Shown here piece after piece: positions 58,871 to 64,000 of a DNA stretch of 64,000 bases. Every line of letters starts with the position of its first letter. Within the stretch, counting starts at the first letter, position 1. The translations under genes and the position numbers were made by a program. The notes under the pieces were generated by a model. That model saw nothing but the letters and a program-made list of their open reading frames with translations. It was not told the DNA's origin and made no database searches. The stretch is from CAZNFR01 sp964572225 (lineage in GTDB: Bacteria; Bacteroidota; Bacteroidia; Bacteroidales; GCA-2748055), in NCBI GenBank assembly GCA_964572225.1, contig CAZNFR010000002.1:15783-79782 (forward strand), read 5' to 3'.

Positions 58871-61471
58871 TTATAGTAAAATTGAATTAAAAAGAAATTT
58901 ATAGGTTGAATGTGTGGAAGCCCGGAATTGCGGATTAAATCCCATGAGGACCAGTTGGCCTTCTCCTTTTTTGATCCATAACAGGACTGGCAGGTCGCTG
59001 AGCTTTTCTTCATTCTCACAATATCCGCTCATCAGGATATCCTCCTCCGGAAAGATTCCAATTATCCTACGGTCCATGTCAAAACGGGGAACTGTGGTTC
59101 TGAAGGCATGACGTCCCCTGAAAAATATCCCTACTTCATCGGGCATGCCATAACTCACCGGGTGTGAGTCGGTGACTTTAATTTTCATAAGGGAACCGGG
59201 ACAGTATACGTTTGCCGACTCCAGGGATTTACTAAGATCAGCGAAGGGCAACTGGAATTCTTCCATATTGTCGGTATCTTCATAGATCTTTTTACTTCCG
59301 TCGAAAAGAGTTACTGATTCTCCCCAGGAAACTACTTTTCCCCCTTTGTCGATAAATTCAAGGACTTTTTGCAGGCCTTTGCTTCCCATTCCTTTGGTAT
59401 ATTCAGGTTGATAGCTTGAAACGTAATAGGAAGAACCCTGACTGTATTTACCCTGAAGGAGGACAAATTCACTCTCATCCGGGAATATAATTATATCGAA
59501 AAGGCTCAGATCCGTTTCACTGATGTTGCCGGGTCTAATCACGGTAAAAGGGATATGATAGGAGTCGAGCACAAACCGTGTCCATCCGGCATCCATATCG
59601 TGAAACCAGGATTCCACAAGGGCAATCCTGGGAATCTCCAGTTTATCCCCTTCGGGTTGGGTGTCGCCCCAGGCAAAATCCAGTGCTTGTTCCAGGACAA
59701 ACTGTCTGGCCTGGTCATTTAGGTCTGATGATTTCACATAGAAGCTACCGGCGGGTAGGAGCTGGTTATTAATCGTTTGGTCTTTTTTTGTTCTAAAGAG
59801 GGTTATTCCCATGCCGCTAAGCTGAAAGGCGGTTTTATAACTCAGATTATAGGAAGCATCCAGCAGCAGGTATTTTCCGCCGGGATTGGCTTTAGACCGA
59901 AAGGTAAAAGGCTGTTCGACCACATGGAGGTTGTTTCGGATATCTTCAATTTGGGTATTGATCTCATAGCATGTGAGTCCGTTATGCAAAGGCAGGGACC
60001 AGGAGGTAATATCGTAAGGTTTGATAATTTCACCTCCGGGAGTATATCTTCTGACGGGGAAGTTTTGTTCCTCCATAACTTCCTTGATAAAAGCACGGTA
60101 GGGTTGATTTAGGGGTACTACAATATCCCCCGCCCTGAATTTGCTATTTTCGTGTTCCACATCCGAGGTGAGATAATATACGTTTACTCCATGCTCATGG
60201 AGCAAATTGACCAAATGGACCAATTCGCCCGGATCATGTTGCTCCGCAGGAAGAATATACTGGTAGGGAGGATTTTCCTGTCCCATATTCACCATCTTCC
60301 GGCATATTTCATTGCGAAACCTCAGGATTCTGTCTTTGTTTTCGCATGCGGTATTCAGGATGGACCAGGTGGAACTCAGCTCATAATCAACGATATCTGA
60401 CAGTTTCCACCAGCCTCCTGGCCAGGGGTAGGGCATATTGATGCTTTTCTTGTATTCGGCTAGGCCTTTCCCACCTACTCTCAGTTCGGAAGGTTCAATA
60501 TAAACGGGAGTAGCCGTCTGAACGCTTGCACATTCTGTAAGAAAGCCGATCACATTTTTCCAGATACAGGTTTCGGTTGAGCCTGGCCAGTAGTCGTCGA
60601 AAAGGTAGTTTTGGGAAACTCCTGCCAGACTGTCCCGGGTCATGTTATACATAAGATCGGAGCCAAAGATTTTAGTCCAGTTCCAGATGCTTTCATCCAC
60701 GTTTTCGGCGATGGGATCATGGTTTGGAGGAACGAAGTAGCGGGTACCTGTGGCGCCCATCTGATGTTTCTCGACGAAAACCTGTGGATACCATTCGGTA
60801 TTATAGATACGTGCAATTACTTTGGTATCTTTTTGGGAAAGAGTCACAAAATCCCGGTTATTATCATGACCCACATACTTATGGTAGACCCCGGGTAAAG
60901 AAGCTCCTTCGTGTACTGTACCCCTGGTTTCCCGGTAATGATTTACCACCATATTCATCCCATCGGGATTGTGGTTAGGGATCATCATAAATACCACTTC
61001 ACTGAGCCAGTCAAGTACTTCGGGTTCATTGGAAGTACAAAGTCGGTGTGCAATAATGGGGGCTGATTGAGCGGGGCCTACTTCGGAAGAATGCATGGAA
61101 AGTGCGGCCATCACGAAGACCTTTCCGGAGGAAACGATGGCTTTAAGTTCGCCTTCGGAAAGCCCGGGGTCAAGAGCCAGCTTTTTGTTAAGTTTCTGGT
61201 AATAATCCAGTTTTACGATATTTACCGGACTGGAGAAAAAGGCAATGTACATGGGTTTTCCCATGGGAGATTCCCCCACTTTTCTCATTTCCAGTCGATT
61301 AGAATGAAGGTCTAACTCAGTCAGATAGCTGATCAGTTCTTCATAATCGATTAGATTTCTGTCGCTACCGGGTTGGAAACCAAAAAACTGTTCAGGAGTT
61401 TTAATCCCGGACTGGGAAAACAGGGTAAGACCGATGCAGGAGAGAAGCATCAGGAGGGCAAGGCGTTTCAT
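58871..61471 (-). CDS. Exported M14-family zinc carboxypeptidase-like protein
   Basis: 866 residues with a signal peptide (LALLMLLSCIGLTLFSQ). The M14 catalytic domain spans about 35-350. Zinc ligands are the His and Glu in AALSMHSSEVGPAQSAPIIA and the His in EKHQMGATGTRYFVPPNHDP; the substrate Arg/Asn region has HNPDGMNMVVNHYRETRGT-like text (NHNPDGMNMVVNHYRETRG). The catalytic Glu is probably in FLTECASVQT. The C-terminal part includes a glutamine-amidotransferase-like fold (LFDIIIFPDESEFVLLQG, VLEFIDKGGKVVSWGESVTL) as in many Bacteroidota M14 proteins. It cleaves peptides or amide-linked substrates in the periplasm; specificity unknown. Confidence 0.88.
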   Translation of the reverse strand: MKRLALLMLLSCIGLTLFSQSGIKTPEQFFGFQPGSDRNLIDYEELISYLTELDLHSNRLEMRKVGESPMGKPMYIAFFSSPVNIVKLDYYQKLNKKLALDPGLSEGELKAIVSSGKVFVMAALSMHSSEVGPAQSAPIIAHRLCTSNEPEVLDWLSEVVFMMIPNHNPDGMNMVVNHYRETRGTVHEGASLPGVYHKYVGHDNNRDFVTLSQKDTKVIARIYNTEWYPQVFVEKHQMGATGTRYFVPPNHDPIAENVDESIWNWTKIFGSDLMYNMTRDSLAGVSQNYLFDDYWPGSTETCIWKNVIGFLTECASVQTATPVYIEPSELRVGGKGLAEYKKSINMPYPWPGGWWKLSDIVDYELSSTWSILNTACENKDRILRFRNEICRKMVNMGQENPPYQYILPAEQHDPGELVHLVNLLHEHGVNVYYLTSDVEHENSKFRAGDIVVPLNQPYRAFIKEVMEEQNFPVRRYTPGGEIIKPYDITSWSLPLHNGLTCYEINTQIEDIRNNLHVVEQPFTFRSKANPGGKYLLLDASYNLSYKTAFQLSGMGITLFRTKKDQTINNQLLPAGSFYVKSSDLNDQARQFVLEQALDFAWGDTQPEGDKLEIPRIALVESWFHDMDAGWTRFVLDSYHIPFTVIRPGNISETDLSLFDIIIFPDESEFVLLQGKYSQGSSYYVSSYQPEYTKGMGSKGLQKVLEFIDKGGKVVSWGESVTLFDGSKKIYEDTDNMEEFQLPFADLSKSLESANVYCPGSLMKIKVTDSHPVSYGMPDEVGIFFRGRHAFRTTVPRFDMDRRIIGIFPEEDILMSGYCENEEKLSDLPVLLWIKKGEGQLVLMGFNPQFRASTHSTYKFLFNSILL

Positions 61472-61569
61472 AGTTCAGGGTATGAAATTTTTTAATCTAT
61501 CAGGTATTATTCTACGGAATAAAAGAAATAAAAAAAAGTGAAAATTCCTTGGCTTGAGGGGAATAAAAC

Positions 61570-61599
61570 AAAAAGGGTGAAATCACTTCACCCTTTTTT
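61570..61599. terminator. Strong bidirectional terminator hairpin
   Basis: AAAAAGGGTGAA (61570-61581) pairs perfectly with TTCACCCTTTTT (61587-61598), loop ATCAC. It has T runs on both strands. Neither flanking gene ends here, which is why it suggests an extra short transcript. Confidence 0.85.
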
Positions 61600-61668
61600 G
61601 CCCTAACCATAACTAAAAACCTAAAACTATGAAAAACTACTAACTAACCCTTTTAAACTATCGTTAGT
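61570..61668 (-). ncRNA. Candidate small RNA or attenuated leader
   Basis: On the minus strand a TAAATTTG box (61676-61669) is followed by about 65 nt of U/G-rich sequence (GTTAGTTAGTAGTTTTTCAT within it) and a 12 bp terminator hairpin. The transcript would be 90-100 nt and stop about 100 nt before the M14 start codon. It is either a free small RNA or a leader whose terminator controls M14/DUF1080. On the plus strand the same DNA reads ATG AAA AAC TAC TAA, a four-codon frame. No known family could be assigned. Confidence 0.4.
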
Positions 61669-61860
61669 CAAATTTACGTTAGAGTTTCGCTTAAGTCACG
61701 ACTTTTTGGGTGATTTAGCTTAACATAATTAATGATCTTCCTCACCTTTTCAGATTTATAAGCATTTGAATCCCTGAATTTTGAGATTCTGCTAACATTT
61801 TCCTCACGAATTTTTCAATCTTGTTTGTATATTAGTGCCCACTAAAAACTAAAATTGATC

Positions 61861-63303
61861 ATGGCTAAACAGAACAACAAACAAAACCTCACCCTTGTGA
61901 TCGTGATAGCAGCGGTTGCTTCGACGGGTGGATTGCTATTTGGATTTGATACCGGTGTGATCTCCGGAGCCCTTCCCTTCCTGAAGGAAAGTTGGGGATT
62001 AACCAGCGGACAGCAGGAATGGGTCACCACAGCGGCCCTTATTGGTGCTGTACTTGGAGCTTTAAGTTCCGGGAGGATCACTGATATTTTTGGAAGAAAG
62101 AAAGTGATTTTGGTTACCTCCGTTATCTTTGCCCTTGGAGCGATTTTAACCGGAGCTTCGCCGAATGCAGGTTTCCTTGCCTTTGCAAGGATTGTACTGG
62201 GTATCGCAATCGGAATTTCATCGTTTACGGTTCCTTTGTACATATCCGAGATTTCGCCTACCAAAATCAGGGGAGCGCTGGTATCCTCTTTTCAATTGAT
62301 GATTACCATAGGTATTCTTGTTTCCTATTTCAGCAATCTGGCTTTTGCTGATGAAAGTAATCCTTATTCCTGGAGGTGGATGTTTTATGTGGGGATATTT
62401 CCGGCAATAATTTTATTTGTCGGTATGCTTTTCCTTCCTGAAACTCCGAGGTTTCTTATTGGAAAAGGAAAGGAAGAAAAAGGAAGAAAGATTCTTGCCA
62501 AGGTGGAGGACCCTGCCCTGGTGGATGAGGCCATTCGCAAAATTAAGGCCGACATTGAGAGGGATAAGGTTGCTGCGACGAACTGGACCGAGATCTTCAA
62601 ACCCTGGCTCAGGACTGCCCTTTTCATTGCGATCGGGATCATGTTTGTTCAACAGTTTGTAGGGATTAACACCATTATATATTATGCGCCTACGGTATTT
62701 ATCATTGCAGGATTTGCCGGCCCAAAAGCAGCCATTGCGGCAACGGTGAGTGTAGGTGTGGTCAATGTGTTGTCCACGGTTCTTTCCATGTTTCTTATCG
62801 ATAAGATCGGAAGGCGTAAACTTTACTTCATCGGGTTAACCGGAATGGCCATAGCGCTGGCCGCCCTTGGAACTTTTTTCCTGATGAAGGATAACCTCGG
62901 CCCATCACTCAAATACATAACGGTTGCTTCTGTTCTGATTTACATTTTATTCTTTGCCATCAGTCTCGGGCCATTGGGCTGGCTGATCATTTCCGAGATT
63001 TTCCCCCTAAAAGTCAGAGGCCTCGGAATGAGTATAGGTTCACTTTCCAACTGGTTGTTCAATGCGATTGTAACCTTCACATTCCTTAAACTTGCCTGGT
63101 TCTTTACGGCAGATGGAATGGAAATAATAAAAGAAGGGGCTACGGAGGCAGATCCCAACCCTGCCGGTGCGTTTTTTGTCTATGCAGTAATTGCGGTAAT
63201 AGGGTTGATCTGGGGATACAGATATATTCCCGAAACCAAAAACATTACTCTCGAAGAGATTGAAGAGCATTGGAGAGCGGGTAAATCCCCCAGAGAATTA
63301 TAA
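61861..63303 (+). CDS. Sugar porter (XylE/GalP-like) MFS transporter
   Basis: 480 residues, 12 helices, sugar:H+ symporter family. Marks: STGGLLFGFDTGVISGALPF, GRITDIFGRKKVILVTS, VPLYISEISPTKIRGALVS, PETPRFLIGKGKEEKGRKIL, QQFVGINTIIYYAPTVF, FLIDKIGRRKLYFIGLTGMA, SEIFPLKVRGLGMSIGSLSN and the C-terminal PETKNITLEEIEEHW. The QQFVGINTIIYYAP segment is the sugar-binding helix 7. Imports a hexose or pentose (xylose, glucose, galactose or arabinose); the exact sugar is not readable. Start ATG 61861 (MAKQNNKQN); a TTG two codons earlier is ignored. Confidence 0.93.
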   Translation: MAKQNNKQNLTLVIVIAAVASTGGLLFGFDTGVISGALPFLKESWGLTSGQQEWVTTAALIGAVLGALSSGRITDIFGRKKVILVTSVIFALGAILTGASPNAGFLAFARIVLGIAIGISSFTVPLYISEISPTKIRGALVSSFQLMITIGILVSYFSNLAFADESNPYSWRWMFYVGIFPAIILFVGMLFLPETPRFLIGKGKEEKGRKILAKVEDPALVDEAIRKIKADIERDKVAATNWTEIFKPWLRTALFIAIGIMFVQQFVGINTIIYYAPTVFIIAGFAGPKAAIAATVSVGVVNVLSTVLSMFLIDKIGRRKLYFIGLTGMAIALAALGTFFLMKDNLGPSLKYITVASVLIYILFFAISLGPLGWLIISEIFPLKVRGLGMSIGSLSNWLFNAIVTFTFLKLAWFFTADGMEIIKEGATEADPNPAGAFFVYAVIAVIGLIWGYRYIPETKNITLEEIEEHWRAGKSPREL

Positions 63304-63325
63304 CAGAGTTAAAGATAATTCCCGG

Positions 63326-63362
63326 AAACGGCAGCAGGAAAGGTTTATTCTGCTGCCGTTTT
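63326..63362 (+). terminator. Rho-independent terminator after the sugar porter
   Basis: AAACGGCAGCAG (63326-63337) pairs perfectly with CTGCTGCCGTTT (63350-63361) around a 12 nt loop. The T tract is short (TTTTCATTT). Confidence 0.75.
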
Positions 63363-63460
63363 CATTTACAATCTGTTAAAAAAGGATTAAAAAAATATCG
63401 ATCTGAAAGAAATACGGGAATCTTTCGTCAAATTTGTAAATACAATTAGAGTAGACTACC

Positions 63461-63922
63461 ATGGTAAAAATATGTCCCGTATCCAACAAAAGGATCAATG
63501 AAAATTTAAGCAGATTAAATGCAGGATTCACCTTTCTTTTGTCTGCATCCTTTATACTTACTTCGCATCCGGTGTTTATTTTGCTGCTGGTGATTGATTT
63601 TAACCTCAGAAATATTTTTGAAGGCAGGTTTAATCCCATAGTTCGTTTTAACCGCTACCTCACTGTTACTCTCTCTTTACCTGGTCATATGATCAATGCA
63701 GGTCCCAAGATTTTTGCTGCCAGGATAGGATTGGGTCTGGCTTTACTTTCCGGATTATTGTATTTAACCGGAGGATTGGCTACAGGGATGATTCCCGTGG
63801 CAATCCTGGGATTTTTTTCTTTCCTTGAGGGGGCTTTTAATTTTTGTGTTGCATGCAAGCTATATCCTTTTGTCCTTCCCCTGAACGAAAGGATTGAAAA
63901 ATGGACCGGTTCAGCTAGCTAA
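63461..63922 (+). CDS. DUF4395 family membrane protein
   Basis: 153 residues. A short Cys-containing N terminus (MVKICPVSNKRINENLSRLN) precedes two hydrophobic hairpins: GFTFLLSASFILTSHPVFIL with LLVIDFNLRNIFEGRFNPIV, then GPKIFAARIGLGLALLSGLL and IPVAILGFFSFLEGAFNFCV, ending ACKLYPFVLPLNE. The invariant Cys residues at the start and in NFCVACKLY are typical of DUF4395 and could serve redox or metal binding. Function unknown; in other genomes the family often sits near thioredoxin-like genes. Its stop overlaps the minus-strand gene at the window edge by 8 bases. Confidence 0.85.
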   Translation: MVKICPVSNKRINENLSRLNAGFTFLLSASFILTSHPVFILLLVIDFNLRNIFEGRFNPIVRFNRYLTVTLSLPGHMINAGPKIFAARIGLGLALLSGLLYLTGGLATGMIPVAILGFFSFLEGAFNFCVACKLYPFVLPLNERIEKWTGSAS

Positions 63923-64000
63923 GAATGGATTCTACCTGTTCCAAAAGGGCCTTTATATTTTCCCTGGTTTCTTCATCAAAATCTCCAGGTTTGAGAGGTT
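63915..64000 (-). CDS. Unidentified protein, C-terminal part (continues beyond window)
   Basis: The minus-strand frame open at the window end reads PLKPGDFDEETRENIKALLE, then QVESILS and stop TAG at 63917-63915. It is an amphipathic helical tail of 28 codons and too little to name a family. Its overlap of 8 bases with the DUF4395 gene is convergent. A true gene is likely because the codons are typical of the neighbours, but this cannot be confirmed here. Confidence 0.5.
   Translation of the reverse strand, partial: PLKPGDFDEETRENIKALLEQVESILS

Larger units (their letters stand above)
61472..61860. other. Intergenic region holding a candidate small RNA
   Basis: About 390 bases between divergent M14 and sugar-porter genes. 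It contains a strong hairpin at 61570-61599, a -7 box on the minus strand at 61669-61676 and a nearly G-free stretch between them. The remainder (61680-61860) has no gene and no clear promoter for the sugar porter. Confidence 0.5.

Noticed and set aside
61650..61664. ATG AAA AAC TAC TAA-type mini frame (located about 61629-61643) as a gene
   Set aside because: Four codons with no ribosome site; kept only as a note on the small RNA locus.
1..64000. CRISPR arrays, IS elements, prophage or integrase genes
   Set aside because: No regularly spaced repeats, transposase motifs or integrase signatures were seen in any frame.

Overview
The window is chromosomal DNA from a member of the Bacteroidota, most likely a Bacteroidales/Marinilabiliales-type anaerobe or facultative anaerobe. 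The evidence is a TonB-dependent receptor with an N-terminal carboxypeptidase-regulatory domain, PorT-like barrels, DUF4301, an M56/BlaI pair, Bacteroidota-type IorA and repeated TAnnTTTG -7 promoter boxes, several with a TTTG/TTG about 19-21 nt upstream. It looks like core genome with a few accessory lineage-specific proteins. I saw no phage, IS element, CRISPR array or rRNA. About 55 protein genes and one tRNA-Lys are supported.

Layout. 1-8 kb: end of a DUF4268 gene, an exonuclease/GIY-YIG fusion, an outer-membrane barrel plus lipoprotein pair, tRNA-Lys(TTT) with promoter and terminator, an OFA-type MFS carrier, an exported PCMT, a class-2-like PyrD and an XRE regulator. 7.9-8.7 kb is an unusually AT-rich 800 bp gap with several inverted repeats. 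8.7-15.6 kb: a dicarboxylate/amino-acid symporter, a large GlcD-GlcF-type FAD/Fe-S dehydrogenase, a PAS histidine kinase and a DUF1338 protein. 15.9-21.1 kb: a five-gene run, pta - 3-hydroxyacyl-CoA dehydrogenase - ackA - ptb - buk, which carries out substrate-level phosphorylation from acetyl-CoA and butyryl (or branched acyl)-CoA. 21-28 kb: SDR, OM protein + antiporter, SlyD, omega-amidase-like protein and two poorly known envelope proteins. 28.1-32.1 kb: a PiT phosphate permease flanked by two very similar PhoB-like response regulators. 32-41 kb: DUF4301, IorAB, YjbQ, TonB receptor and nitroreductase. 41-44.4 kb: RocD-like aminotransferase and M13 peptidase. 44.4-51.7 kb: the complete histidine operon hisGDCBHAF(IE) behind a leader-peptide attenuator. 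51.8-58 kb: YihY, a BlaI-M56 pair with three perfect operators, a CMD-family protein and a YyaL-type protein. 58-64 kb: DUF1080 and M14 peptidase, a candidate small RNA, an XylE-type sugar porter, DUF4395 and the end of an unidentified gene.

How it fits together. The fermentation block, IorAB, the RocD-like enzyme and the dicarboxylate/amino-acid symporter suggest amino-acid or sugar fermentation to acetate and (iso)butyrate-type acids. The his operon indicates histidine prototrophy. The clearest regulatory structures read directly from the bases are the his attenuator (leader peptide with five His in 17 residues and 1:2, 2:3, 3:4 pairings) and three TACGAA-N4-TTCGTA operators placed around the blaI promoter. 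Function calls are by family recognition from sequence alone; no database search was run.
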